This document shows, piece after piece, positions 33,060 through 42,800 of a stretch of 64,000 nucleotides of DNA (position 1 is its first letter; each line of letters starts with the position of its first letter). The stretch is from Hyphomicrobiales bacterium (lineage in GTDB: Bacteria; Pseudomonadota; Alphaproteobacteria; Rhizobiales; Rhizobiaceae), in assembly GCA_900466575.1 (NCBI GenBank), contig UBMP01000012.1:232442-296441 (forward strand). Reading direction: 5' to 3'. The notes beneath the pieces are model-generated. The model worked only from the letters and a program-made list of their open reading frames with translations. It did not search any database and had not been told where the DNA came from. A program made the position numbers and the translations under genes.

Positions 33060-34328
33060 ATGAATGAGCCTATTGTCGTGACCGGGATGGGTGCTGTCTC
33101 TCCCTTGGGGGTGGGTGTAACTGTAAATTGGGAGAGGCTTCTCGCCGGGCAAAGCGGCATCCGGGCAAACACGCGTTTTGAAACTTCGGGCTGGAAATGC
33201 GCCATCGCCGGACTCGTTCCCTCTATCGATGAAGACGGCGCGGGTTTTGATCCGGAGGCCGTGTTGGCCCCACGCGACTTGCGGCGTAACGACCTCTTCA
33301 TCCAATACGCCTTAGCGGCGGCACATGAGGCGCTTTTGCAGGCCAACTGGATGCCGGAGCGCCCCGAAGAAAAGCGCAGAACTGCGACCCTGATTGCAAC
33401 GGGCGTGGGCGGTGTACCGGCCATCACCGCAGCGGTTGAGACGATCCGTCTGGAGGGCGCAAGACGGCTCTCTCCCTTCGTCGTACCCTCTTTCCTCCCT
33501 AATCTGGCAGCAGGTCAGGTGTCGATCCGCTATGGGTTCAATGGACCGTCGTCCGCCCCGACGACGGCCTGCGCCGCCTCCGCGCAGGCCATTGGCGACG
33601 CCATGCGCATGATCCGCTTGGGTGAGGTGGACATAGCGCTTTGCGGCGGTGCCGAGGCCTGTGTCGATCCCGTATCCATCGGCGGATTTACGGCAGCAAA
33701 GGCCTTGTCGTTCAATTTCAATGATCAACCGCAGCAGGCTTCTCGGCCGTTCGACCGGGACCATGATGGCTTCGTACTCGCGGAAGGTGCAGCCATGCTG
33801 GTGATCGAGCGGCTTTCGCATGCCGAGCGGCGGGGTGCACGCCCGCTCGCGGTCCTGTCTGGCTATGGGACAACGACGGATGCGCATCATGTGACTGCAG
33901 GCTGGCCCGACGGGCGCGAAGCACGCCGCGCCATGGAGATGGCCTTGTCCATGGCGGATATAGAAGCGGACGCGCTTGGCTACATTAACGCACACGCGAC
34001 ATCGACCCCTGTCGGCGATGCGGCAGAGCTAGCCGCCCTGACACATTTATTCGGCTCGGCGTCGCGATCTGTTCCCCTCGGCTCCACCAAGTCCGCCACA
34101 GGACACATGCTGGGTGCTGCCGGGGCTATAGAGGCGATCTATTCGGTTCTGGCGCTGCAAAACCAGATGCTCCCGCCGAGCTTGAACATCGAAAACCCGG
34201 TGACGGAAGCCGAAGACTTTGATCTTCTGGCAAACGGGGCAAGAGAGGCGCAAGTCGAACATGTCTTGTCAAACGCCTTTGGTTTCGGCGGCGTCAATGC
34301 AGCGCTGGTCTTCAGCAGATTTCACTGA
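33060..34328 (+). CDS. beta-ketoacyl-ACP synthase II-like protein (FabF family)
   Basis: A 422-residue condensing enzyme with the complete Cys-His-His set: C171 in TTACAASAQ, H312 in NAHATSTPVGD, K344 and H349 in STKSATGHMLGAAG. It elongates acyl-ACP with malonyl-ACP. The gene stands alone with a MarR regulator and no ACP, ketoreductase or other fab gene, so it is probably an accessory synthase rather than the housekeeping FabF. GAAAGGA precedes the ATG. It may adjust membrane lipids or take part in a specialised acyl product. Confidence 0.93.
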   Translation: MNEPIVVTGMGAVSPLGVGVTVNWERLLAGQSGIRANTRFETSGWKCAIAGLVPSIDEDGAGFDPEAVLAPRDLRRNDLFIQYALAAAHEALLQANWMPERPEEKRRTATLIATGVGGVPAITAAVETIRLEGARRLSPFVVPSFLPNLAAGQVSIRYGFNGPSSAPTTACAASAQAIGDAMRMIRLGEVDIALCGGAEACVDPVSIGGFTAAKALSFNFNDQPQQASRPFDRDHDGFVLAEGAAMLVIERLSHAERRGARPLAVLSGYGTTTDAHHVTAGWPDGREARRAMEMALSMADIEADALGYINAHATSTPVGDAAELAALTHLFGSASRSVPLGSTKSATGHMLGAAGAIEAIYSVLALQNQMLPPSLNIENPVTEAEDFDLLANGAREAQVEHVLSNAFGFGGVNAALVFSRFH

Positions 34329-34348
34329 ATGAATGGCGCCCCAAACAG

Positions 34349-34376
34349 AAAGGCCGGGTGCATGACCCGGCCTTTT
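34349..34376 (+). terminator. terminator between the FabF-like gene and mmsA
   Basis: AAAGGCCGGGT and ACCCGGCCTTTT form an 11-bp stem around a 5-base loop with A and T runs on either side. It lies between two convergent genes and can serve both directions. Confidence 0.85.
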
Positions 34377-34397
34377 GCATTTTATACGTGCCGATGC

Positions 34398-35894
34398 TTA
34401 CTTCATCGTCGGCATGGAGAATTCTGCACCATCCTTGATGCCCGACGGCCAGCGCGAGGTGATGGTCTTGGTGCGGGTCCAGAACTTGATCGAGTCCGGG
34501 CCGTGCTGGTTCAGGTCGCCGAAGGACGAGGCCTTCCAGCCGCCGAAGGAGTGGTAGGCGAGCGGAACCGGAACCGGCACGTTGATGCCGACCATGCCGA
34601 TATTGATGCGCGAGGCGAAATCGCGCGCGGCATCGCCGTCGCGGGTGAAGATCGCGGTGCCGTTGCCGTATTCGTGCTTCATCGGCAGCGACAGGGCGTC
34701 TTCATAGTTCTTGGCGCGAACGACCGAGAGAACCGGTCCGAAGATTTCCGTCTTGTAGATATCCATTTCAGGCGTGACGTTGTCGAACAGCGTGCCGCCG
34801 ACGAAGAAGCCGTTTTCATAGCCCTGCAGCTTGAAATCGCGACCGTCGACGACGAGCTTGGCGCCTTCTTCGACACCGCGCGAGATGAGACCCTTGATCT
34901 TGGCCTGGGCCTCCTTGGTGACGACCGGGCCCATGTCGGCCTTGTCATCCGTATAGGGGCCGATGCGCAGCGACTCGACCTTGGGGATCAGCTTTTCGAT
35001 GAGACGGTTGGCGGTCTCTTCGCCGACCGGAACGGCAACGGAGATCGCCATGCAGCGCTCGCCAGCCGAGCCATAGCCAGCGCCCATGAGGGCATTGACG
35101 GCCTGGTCCATGTCGGCGTCCGGCATGATGATCATGTGGTTCTTGGCGCCGCCGAAGCACTGCGCGCGCTTGCCGTTCATCGCCGCCGTGCCATAGACAT
35201 AGCGGGCGATCGGCGTGGAGCCGACGAAGGTCACGGCGCTGATATCGGGGTTCGTCAGGATCGCATCGACGGCGGCCTTGTCACCGTTGACAACGTTCAG
35301 AACGCCCGCCGGAAGACCGGCCTCGATCATCAGTTCGGCGAGACGCAGCGGCACGGACGGATCCCGCTCGGACGGCTTCAGGATGAAAGCGTTGCCGGTG
35401 GCGATGGCCGGGGCAAACATCCACATCGGGATCATGGCCGGGAAGTTGAACGGCGTGATGCCCGCGCCGATGCCGACCGGCTGGCGCATGGAATACATGT
35501 CGATGCCCGGGCCGGCGCCCTCGGTGAACTCGCCCTTCTGCAGGTGCGGAATGCCGATGACGAATTCGCAGACTTCAAGACCGCGGATCACGTCGCCCTT
35601 GGCGTCCTCGATCGTCTTGCCATGCTCGCGCGACAGCATTTCGGCGATTTCGTCCATATTCTGGTTGAGAAGGTCGACGAACTTCATGAAGACGCGGGCG
35701 CGGCGCTGCGGGTTGGTTGCGGCCCAGGCTGGCTGTGCAGCCTTGGCGCTGGCAACGGCGGCTGCAAGCTCGGCTTCCGTCGCGAGCGCGACGCGGGCCT
35801 GCACTTCGCCGGTGGCCGGATTGAAGACGTCTGCAAAGCGACCGCTCTTGCCGGCAACGTGCTTGCCGTCGATGTAATGACCGATTTCCTTCAT
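34398..35894 (-). CDS. mmsA: CoA-acylating methylmalonate-semialdehyde dehydrogenase
   Basis: A 498-residue aldehyde dehydrogenase. The catalytic cysteine is C281 in YGSAGERCMAISVAVPVG; ITPFNFPAMIPMWMFAPAI and the MmsA-typical QPVGIGAGITP are present. The glutamate used as general base in most ALDHs is absent from FGGAKNHMI, as expected for the CoA-dependent MmsA class. It converts methylmalonate semialdehyde to propionyl-CoA in valine and inositol catabolism. GGAGG lies 6-10 bases before ATG 35894. A LysR gene lies about 2 kb upstream with the coiled-coil gene between them. Confidence 0.95.
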   Translation of the reverse strand: MKEIGHYIDGKHVAGKSGRFADVFNPATGEVQARVALATEAELAAAVASAKAAQPAWAATNPQRRARVFMKFVDLLNQNMDEIAEMLSREHGKTIEDAKGDVIRGLEVCEFVIGIPHLQKGEFTEGAGPGIDMYSMRQPVGIGAGITPFNFPAMIPMWMFAPAIATGNAFILKPSERDPSVPLRLAELMIEAGLPAGVLNVVNGDKAAVDAILTNPDISAVTFVGSTPIARYVYGTAAMNGKRAQCFGGAKNHMIIMPDADMDQAVNALMGAGYGSAGERCMAISVAVPVGEETANRLIEKLIPKVESLRIGPYTDDKADMGPVVTKEAQAKIKGLISRGVEEGAKLVVDGRDFKLQGYENGFFVGGTLFDNVTPEMDIYKTEIFGPVLSVVRAKNYEDALSLPMKHEYGNGTAIFTRDGDAARDFASRINIGMVGINVPVPVPLAYHSFGGWKASSFGDLNQHGPDSIKFWTRTKTITSRWPSGIKDGAEFSMPTMK

Positions 35895-36002
35895 GGTTTC
35901 CTCCTTGGAAAATTTTGAGGCATAGTGACACCGGATTTTGTCGAGAGCAACCGCATGGTTTCCGCATCCGATGTGCAAATTTGCACAACGGCATGTAGCA
36001 AT

Positions 36003-36032
36003 AAAAAAGCCCCGCAGCATCGCAACGGGGCT
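36003..36032 (-). terminator. terminator after the coiled-coil gene
   Basis: On the minus strand AGCCCCG and CGGGGCT pair around an 11-base loop and are followed by a run of six T. It lies 35 bases past the stop of the coiled-coil gene. Confidence 0.85.
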
Positions 36033-36066
36033 CGTTTTGGGATGCTCTGTCGAGAGCGACTAAAGC

Positions 36067-37620
36067 TTATTCGCCGTCGCGCTGCTGATCGACAGGACGC
36101 GGGCGATTGCGCGGACGAAGCTCCTCGACGGTGGCGCTGCTGCGCGGCGAGCCGTCTTCGTTGAACTCGCTTTCCTGAGCATCCGGTTCGAAGTCGAGCG
36201 TGAGACCGGCCGGCTGTTCTTCCGGCTTGCCCTTGATCTTGATGAGCTGGCTCTGCAGGAAGTTGCGCTCGCGGCGGGCGGAATTCAGCGCGCCTTCCAG
36301 ATAGGTCCGGTCTGCGCGTTCGTTTTCCAGCTGCTCGTTGAGCTTGCGGCCCTGTTCCTCGACCTGCTGCAGGTATTCGGCGTGGCGCTTGTGCAGCGCC
36401 TCGATGACTTCCTGCTGCATGCGGATCTTCTCGGACGACTGCTCGGAAGAACGCACATGGCCGCGAAGCTGGATGCCGAGTTCTTCGACGCGGGCCTGAA
36501 GCTGCGTTTCCGACTTTTCCAGTTCCTTGTTGCGGCGTGCCGTGTCCTGAAGCTCCTGCTTGAGGGCTTCCACTTCGGACTCGAGGCGGCGCATGTGGCG
36601 CTGCGTCTCGGCCTGCGCCGTCTGGTCGCGGAAGTTCGAGCGCTGTTCGTCACGGGCCTTTTCGAGCAGATGCTCGGCCAGACGCGCACGCGAGGTCAGC
36701 GCTTCCAGGCGAATTTCGTAGTTCTTGGCGTCGGTCTCGCGCAGCGTTTCGGCCGTCTGCAAGCTCGCCTGCAGCTCTTCGCGCTCGCCGAGAAGCTCCG
36801 ACTGACGGGCTTCCAGCTTCATCACGCGGTCGCGGGCCTTGTCGAGTTCGTCCGTGGCCGAACTCAGGGCGCGGCGCTGCGACTGCATGCTGGTGACGAC
36901 CTCGTCATGCAGCTTGGAGAAGCGAATACGCTCGGCGACTTCGAAGTCGACACTCGACTGCAGGAGTTTGCGCTCCTCGCGCAGTTCATGCAGCTGCTTT
37001 TCGTTTTCCCCGACAATGACCGAAAGATGATCGGCCTTTTCCGTCAGGTTCTCGATCGTCGTGCGCATCGCGCTCATTTCGTTTTCGAGAACCTTGGCGC
37101 GGGCGTCTGCCTCGCGCATGGCGATCTGGTCGGACTTGTGCGCATCCGAAAGCTCGTTGCGCATGCGCAGGAGAAGATCGCGCTCGGAGGAGATCTCATC
37201 CAGCTGGCTCTGCAGGCGCAGAAGCGAGGCCTGCGAGGAGGACAGCTTGGCGCGCAATTCTTCGTTCAGCTTGCGCGACGAGACATAGGCGGTCTTGATT
37301 TCCGAAAGTTCGCGCTTGTTCAGGTGTAGCTGGCGGGCAATTTCGCCGAACTCCGTGAACAGGCCTTCCATTTCTTCCGCAGCGCTGCGCAGCGATTTCA
37401 GCGAGTTGAGCGCCGTCTCGCTGCGGTTGCGCAGACCCTCGTGGTAGGTGCCGAGCGCGCGAACGGCCTCGACGGTATCCACAGGCTCGGAACGTTCGGT
37501 TTCTTCGTTCTTTTCACGGATCATGGGCACATCGCTCCGCACTGGTTCAGGCATGTCACCATCTCCCTCGCCGCCGCCGCTGCCTTTTCGCTTTCTGAGA
37601 AGTGAAAAATTGGAAATCAT
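36067..37620 (-). CDS. long coiled-coil, filament-like protein
   Basis: A 517-residue protein starting MISNFSLLRKRKGSGGG. After about 50 basic and charged residues, residues from about 55 to 445 are almost uninterrupted heptads rich in L, E, K, R and Q. A flexible acidic, proline-containing tail ends RPRPVDQQRDGE. There is no signal peptide, membrane helix or ATPase motif, so it is not SMC. The layout (short basic head, long rod, short tail) resembles bacterial intermediate-filament-like proteins such as crescentin, but homology cannot be judged by eye. ATG 37620 has GGGG nine bases upstream. A role in cell shape, polarity or scaffolding is only a guess. Confidence 0.8.
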   Translation of the reverse strand: MISNFSLLRKRKGSGGGEGDGDMPEPVRSDVPMIREKNEETERSEPVDTVEAVRALGTYHEGLRNRSETALNSLKSLRSAAEEMEGLFTEFGEIARQLHLNKRELSEIKTAYVSSRKLNEELRAKLSSSQASLLRLQSQLDEISSERDLLLRMRNELSDAHKSDQIAMREADARAKVLENEMSAMRTTIENLTEKADHLSVIVGENEKQLHELREERKLLQSSVDFEVAERIRFSKLHDEVVTSMQSQRRALSSATDELDKARDRVMKLEARQSELLGEREELQASLQTAETLRETDAKNYEIRLEALTSRARLAEHLLEKARDEQRSNFRDQTAQAETQRHMRRLESEVEALKQELQDTARRNKELEKSETQLQARVEELGIQLRGHVRSSEQSSEKIRMQQEVIEALHKRHAEYLQQVEEQGRKLNEQLENERADRTYLEGALNSARRERNFLQSQLIKIKGKPEEQPAGLTLDFEPDAQESEFNEDGSPRSSATVEELRPRNRPRPVDQQRDGE

Positions 37621-38002
37621 GAATGCCCCAAATCCTGACGGACCAACCGTCGCGGTTCCTGGTCTGCTGCGCGCCCCGCCTGCAAGGTCGCCTTGTCCTC
37701 GTTCATCGGCCAATGCCGCCGACGGTTCCGCCAAAGCTCTGCGCGTAAGACTTCCCCGTTTGCGAAATGGGAGCTGCAAGCCTGCCCACACGCCGCATAC
37801 ATCTACACGCACCTATGTAATTAACCAAACGTATCAGGTGGCCCGGCCTATTGCAATCGGCCCAGCTGTGCAAACCGGGGGCAAGCGGCATAACAAAGAC
37901 GTTGTGGCGCGGGTGCAATAGCTGTCTTTGACTAATGGAACGCGCTCGGCCACGATAAGTTCATGAGAACAGGCCGGATTCGGTGTTGGGAATGACATTT
38001 CG
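37621..38002. other. 382-base intergenic region between divergent coiled-coil and LysR genes
   Basis: I see no convincing gene, hairpin or repeat here. Short frames on both strands lack ribosome-binding sites and have proline/arginine-rich shadow composition. It should hold the promoters of both genes; AT-rich stretches around 37810-37830 are the likeliest promoter area. Confidence 0.4.
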
Positions 38003-38884
38003 ATGAACTGGGACGATGTCCGCATATTTTTGGCGGTGGCGCGGGCAGGGCAGATTTTATCCGCCGCGCGCACGCTGGGCGTCAACCACGCAACCGTTGG
38101 CCGCCGCGTCAGCGCGCTCGAAGAGGCCTTGCAGACCCGCCTTCTGGTGCGCCGCACCAATGGTTGCGAACTGACGCCGGAGGGCGAAATCTTCCTTCAC
38201 GCCGCCGAGCGCATGGAAACCGAAATGCTCGCCGCACAAGCCAATGTCGGCAATGTCGATGCAGCCCTTGCCGGCACCGTCCGGATCGGTGCGCCCGATG
38301 GCTTCGGCGTCTCGTTTCTCGCGCCGCGCCTCGGCGCGCTGATTGCCCGTCATCCGGCGCTCAAGGTGCAGCTCGTTCCGGTTCCCCGTGCATTTTCGCT
38401 TTCGCAGCGCGAGGCGGATATCGCCATTACCATAGAACGCCCGGTCGAAGGCCGGCTGATCTCCGCCAAGCTCACCGACTACACGCTCGGCATCTACGCC
38501 TCGCGCGCCTATCTGCAGGCGAATGGCACGCCGGCGGATATCGAGGCGCTGAAGGCGCATCGGCTGATTGGCTATGTGGAGGATCTGCTGTTCACCCCGT
38601 CGCTGAATTTCGCGCATGAGGTCTTCAAGGGCGTCGACACTTCCTTCGAAATCTCGTCAGCGATCGGGCAGACGGAGGCCGTGCGCTCGGGCGCAGGCAT
38701 CGGCATTCTGCATGATTATATTGCGCGCAACGACGAGAGCCTTGTCCGCATCCTGCCCGAGATCTCGCTGAAGCGGACCTATTGGACGATCATTCATGAA
38801 AGTGCGCGCGAACTGGCCCGTGTGCGGGCCGTCGTCAGCTTCCTGCAGGAAATCGTCGAGGCTGACCGCGCGATTTTCCTCTGA
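38003..38884 (+). CDS. LysR-family transcriptional regulator
   Basis: A 293-residue LysR protein: helix-turn-helix in MNWDDVRIFLAVARAGQILS and HATVGRRVSALEEALQTRLL, then a periplasmic-binding-type effector domain (GTVRIGAPDGFGVSFLAPRL). Its N-terminal signature (NWDDVRIFLAVA) is the type often seen in single-target LysR regulators of aldehyde dehydrogenase genes. mmsA, about 2 kb away on the other strand, is a possible target but is not adjacent. Confidence 0.92.
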   Translation: MNWDDVRIFLAVARAGQILSAARTLGVNHATVGRRVSALEEALQTRLLVRRTNGCELTPEGEIFLHAAERMETEMLAAQANVGNVDAALAGTVRIGAPDGFGVSFLAPRLGALIARHPALKVQLVPVPRAFSLSQREADIAITIERPVEGRLISAKLTDYTLGIYASRAYLQANGTPADIEALKAHRLIGYVEDLLFTPSLNFAHEVFKGVDTSFEISSAIGQTEAVRSGAGIGILHDYIARNDESLVRILPEISLKRTYWTIIHESARELARVRAVVSFLQEIVEADRAIFL

Positions 38885-38917
38885 AGAGAAGCAAATTGGG
38901 AGAGGAAGAGTAGTGAG

Positions 38918-38994
38918 TGGTACGGTTGGGGGGTCTCGAACCTCCGACCTCAGGAGCCACAATCCTGCGCTCTAACCAACTGAGCTACAACCGC
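38918..38994 (-). tRNA. tRNA-His (anticodon GTG)
   Basis: A 77-base cloverleaf with encoded CCA. On the minus strand it starts GCGGTTGTAGCTCAGTTGGT. The anticodon stem CAGGA/TCCTG encloses TTGTGGC, giving anticodon GTG, which reads CAC and CAT. The T arm is GGTTCGAGACC. It lies downstream of the LysR gene on the opposite strand. Confidence 0.97.
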
Positions 38995-39078
38995 ATGAGG
39001 CACGTCTTCAAAGGCGTGTGACGCTCACATACGGGCGTCGGGATTTTTTTTCAAGCACAATCCGCATGAAAAACATAA

Positions 39079-39104
39079 AAAAGGCCGGACAATGCCGGCC
39101 TTTT
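39079..39104 (-). terminator. terminator after the phasin gene
   Basis: GGCCGG and CCGGCC arms flanked by A and T runs form a strong stem. Read on the minus strand it is followed by TTTTTTATG. It lies 20 bases past the phasin stop. Confidence 0.85.
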
Positions 39105-39124
39105 CATCGGAAAGCCCTGAAAAA

Positions 39125-39574
39125 TCAGGCAGCCTTGAAGATCGAAGCGACCTTCTGGGCGGCTTCCTTCGACGGCTGTGAGACCTCTTCGGCAACCTTG
39201 CGCGAGGTTTCCTGCATCGACTTGATCTGCTCGACGGCAACTTCAGCCTGCTTGCGGGCGAAGGCGGTCTGCAGCTCGAGGAGTTCGGAAACCGACTTCA
39301 CGCCGAGAAGAGCTTCCATGTGGGAGAACGTGCTTTCGGCATTGCTGCGAACGGCGTCGATAGCCTTGAGGCCGAGTTCGACGGTGCCGGCCTGCGCCTT
39401 TTCAAGCGTGGCTTCGATCGTCTTTGTCGCATCTTCGGACGCTTCCTTCACCTTGGCGAAAGCATCCTTGGACTGGTTAACGCTCTTTTCAGCAAGCTCG
39501 CGGAAAGACTCGGAAAACTTGGACGGGTCGAAGGACGAGAACGAGAAAACGTCGTCGAGTTTCGGGGTAGCCAT
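39125..39574 (-). CDS. phasin-family protein
   Basis: A 149-residue, mostly helical protein with the phasin pattern: PSKFSESFRELAEKSVNQSK, LKAIDAVRSNAESTFSHMEA and ELLELQTAFARKQAEVAVEQ. Phasins coat polyhydroxybutyrate granules and control their size and number. AAGGAG lies nine bases before ATG 39574. The promoter carries two TGC-N3-GCA boxes like those bound by the granule-sensing repressor PhaR. Confidence 0.92.
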   Translation of the reverse strand: MATPKLDDVFSFSSFDPSKFSESFRELAEKSVNQSKDAFAKVKEASEDATKTIEATLEKAQAGTVELGLKAIDAVRSNAESTFSHMEALLGVKSVSELLELQTAFARKQAEVAVEQIKSMQETSRKVAEEVSQPSKEAAQKVASIFKAA

Positions 39575-39652
39575 GATATGCGCTCCTTGGGGTTTGGCCC
39601 TCTCTTGAGGCGCCAGCTTTGTTGATGCCCAAGTATATAGCATCGCTTATTG

Positions 39653-39679
39653 TGCATTGCAACATGATTGTGCGGCGCA
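39653..39679. promoter_or_regulatory. paired TGC-N3-GCA boxes upstream of the phasin gene
   Basis: TGCATTGCA (39653-39661) and TGCGGCGCA (39671-39679) are 18 bases apart. PhaR-type repressors are reported to bind TGC-rich CTGC-N3-GCAG-like sites before phasin genes. The outer bases differ from that consensus, so this is a candidate only. Confidence 0.5.
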
Positions 39680-39813
39680 CACAAATTAACCCTGCCGCGT
39701 GATAGCGTGGGAGGAAAAGGCTGTTTTTGTAGACCCTGCCGGGCTGCGAGGCTATTAATAATCTGTTAAGACTTGGCGGCGGGGGTCCGCCGGGTTCGTA
39801 AGTGTGAGTACCC

Positions 39814-42800
39814 ATGAGCCAGTATCCATTCATCGACATCGCAGTTCACGAAAAGGTTCGCGAACGCTTTGCGCGCGGAGAGGCTCTTGTTGTCTTCACG
39901 GAAGACCTGTCGGGCGTTCTGTGGGCCAATGGCGCGGGTGCGCGCATGTTTGGTAATGCTTCGATTTACGATTTCATCGACCAGGGGCCGGACATCCGCG
40001 ATCTCGCGTGGCGGCAGATGACGACGACCGCCGGCCAGCTCGGCGCGCCCTTCGGCCCGCGCAGCTTTCTTATGCGCGTCTCGTCCGGATTTGAACGGAT
40101 CACGGTTCAGGCGAGCGTCGAGAAGATTGTCGTCGGCAACGAGATGGCCGTCCTGTTCGCCGCGCCGACAGGCGTTCGCTCTCATGCCGTCCGGGATGTC
40201 GCCCGCCGCCTGATTGAAGGCTTCGATGATCCCGAAACCCATGTTGCAGTGATCGGCGAGAGCGGCGAGGTCCTGTCTGCGACGGAAGGGTTCGGCCCGC
40301 TGGCGCTGCCGGTCCATGTCATCTCCATGCTGCAGGAGGGTGTGCGCGGCAAGCCGGGCCATGTTCTCAAGCGGCCTGTACATATCGGGGAGTCGGTTTA
40401 CCCGGCGGCAATTGTCCAACTGTCGGTTCAGCCGGCCCTGAACCTGCTGTTCGTCATCGGCGAGGAGATTGCGGAGCCCGTGCCTGCAGTTGCCCCCGCA
40501 GTTGAGGGAGACACGGTAGTCCAGGAGACGACCACGGCCCCCCTTTCCGAGCCTGCTGTACCCGCCGCAACCGAGCCCGCAGTCTTCGCCTTTGACCGCG
40601 AAAGCCGTCCCGCCCGTTTCATCTGGCGCATTGACGCTGAAGGCTTCTTCCACGATGTCTCGCCGGAACTCGCCGGGGCCGTTGGTCCGCTTGCCGCTGA
40701 TATCGACGGCAAATCCTTTGACGAGGTCGCGGCCCGCTTCGGGCTGGATCCCGAAGGCCGGATCGCAGCCCTGCTGGCCAAGCGCAACACCTGGTCAGGC
40801 CGAACCGTCTATTGGCCCATCGAAGGCCTTGCGCTGAAAGTGCCGGTCGATCTTGCCGCACTGCCCACCTATTCCCGCGATCATCAGTTCGAAGGCTTCC
40901 GCGGATTCGGTATCGTGCGTGTTGGCGACGTTATCGAAGATGCCAATGAAACAGGCCTCAAATTGCTCACGCCGGCGGCTGAGCCGAGCGAGCAGTCGTC
41001 TACAGCCGAGGGCGCTCTGCCAAGCCCTCAGGAGCCGCGCGACGAACCGCCGGCCCTGAAGTTCGAAGAGACGCCGATGCGGCGCTATTCAGACAAGGTC
41101 ATCCGCTTTGAGGAGCGCCGTCAGAGCACGCTGCCCGAGACGCTCTCATCCGACGAGCAGGCGGCTTTTCGCGAAATTGCCCGCAAGCTCGGCGGTCGCA
41201 TCGATGATCCCGTTGACGGCAAGCCGGACGAAGCGCCGGCCAGCAAGGCGCCGCGTGAAAAATCGCCGATGCGGTCCTCGGTCTTGTCCAGCGACAACCC
41301 GCCCTTGCTGCGTCTGGTAAAGACGAGCGAAGAGCAGGCGGCAGAGGATTTGAAGGACGATCTCGCGGCCATCAAGTCTTTCCGCTCGGAAGGCGACGGG
41401 CTGACGACGCTCGTGGCGCAGCAATTGCCCATGGCGATGCTGGTGCATGTTGCCGACAGGCTGATTTACGCCAACCCGGAATTCTTCCGCCTCACTGGCG
41501 ATCGCACTTTGCGCGATCTTGAAGCGCGTGGCGGCATTGATGCGCTGCTCGAGCGCGATGAGAGCATGAACCCCGACGGCCCCGGCATGATCCTCGTGCA
41601 GGCGAATGGCGAGCGCGTCGCCGTCGCCGCCAAGTTGCAGTCGGTTCGCTGGGAGGGGCGCGCGGCACTCCTGCTCGCGCTGAACCCCATGCCTTCAGTT
41701 CCGGTTCCTGCGAAGCCAGAAGAGACAGCCCCGGCTGCTGCTGAGCCTGTTGCGGACATTAATCCAGCCGCATCTGGCGAGCTCGCCAGCCTGCGCGCCG
41801 AAGTCGGCGAATTGCGCTCCATTCTCGAAACGGCGACCGATGGTGTCGTGGTGATTTCGGGCGAGGGCGAAATCCGCTCGATGAACCGATCAGCTTCCGC
41901 GCTCTTCAACTATGACGAGGCGGAAGTGCGCGGCAAGCCGTTTGCCATGCTCTTTGCGCATGAAAGCCAGCGGGCCGTGGCCGATTATCTCGCAGGTCTC
42001 GCGGGTCATGGCGTTGCGAGCGTGCTCAACGACGGCCGCGAGGTCATCGGGCGCGAAGCCTCCGGCGGTCGCCTGCCGCTGTTCATGACGCTCGGCCGGC
42101 TGTCCTCGTCCGCCAGCTATTGCGCCGTCATCCGCGATATCACGCAGTGGAAGCGCACCGAGGACGAGTTGAAGAACGCCAAGCGCGCCGCCGAAACGGC
42201 CAATGCGCACAAGAGCGATTTCCTGGCCAAGGTGAGCCATGAAATCCGCACGCCGCTCAACGCCATCATCGGTTTTTCCGAAATGATGTCGAACGAGCGC
42301 TTCGGCCCGATCGGCAACCAGCGCTATATCGAATATGCCAACGACATCAGCCGGTCCGGCCGTCATGTGCTCGATATCGTCAACGACCTGCTCGATATTT
42401 CCAAGATCGAGGCGGGCGAGATGGATCTCGATTTCACCGCCGTGCGCCTCAATGCCACCGTCATGGAGGCGATTTCGCTCCTGCAGCCGCAGGCCAACAC
42501 GCAACGCGTGATCGTCCGCACCGCGCTCTCGGAAAATGTACCGGACGTCGTCGCCGATACCCGCTCGGTCAAGCAGATCCTCATCAACATTCTGGCCAAT
42601 GCCATCAAGTTTACGCCGTCGGGCGGCCAGATCGTCGTCTCGACCTCCTACGAGCCGAATGGCTGCGTCATGCTGCGCATCCGTGATACAGGTATCGGGA
42701 TGACCCGCGAAGAGCTGGAACAGGCGATGAAGCCCTTCAAGCAGGCCCCCTCCGGTGCTGCCCGGCAGCGCGGCGAGGGCACAGGTCTCGGCCTGCCGCT

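Noticed and set aside
34329-35918. 529-codon open frame opposite mmsA
   Set aside because: Shadow of a high-GC gene: no family motif, no start signal, and mmsA is clear on the other strand.
36382-37329. Leucine-rich open frame opposite the coiled-coil gene
   Set aside because: Its Leu/Gln/Phe pattern is the reverse reading of Glu/Lys/Gln heptads, not a membrane protein.
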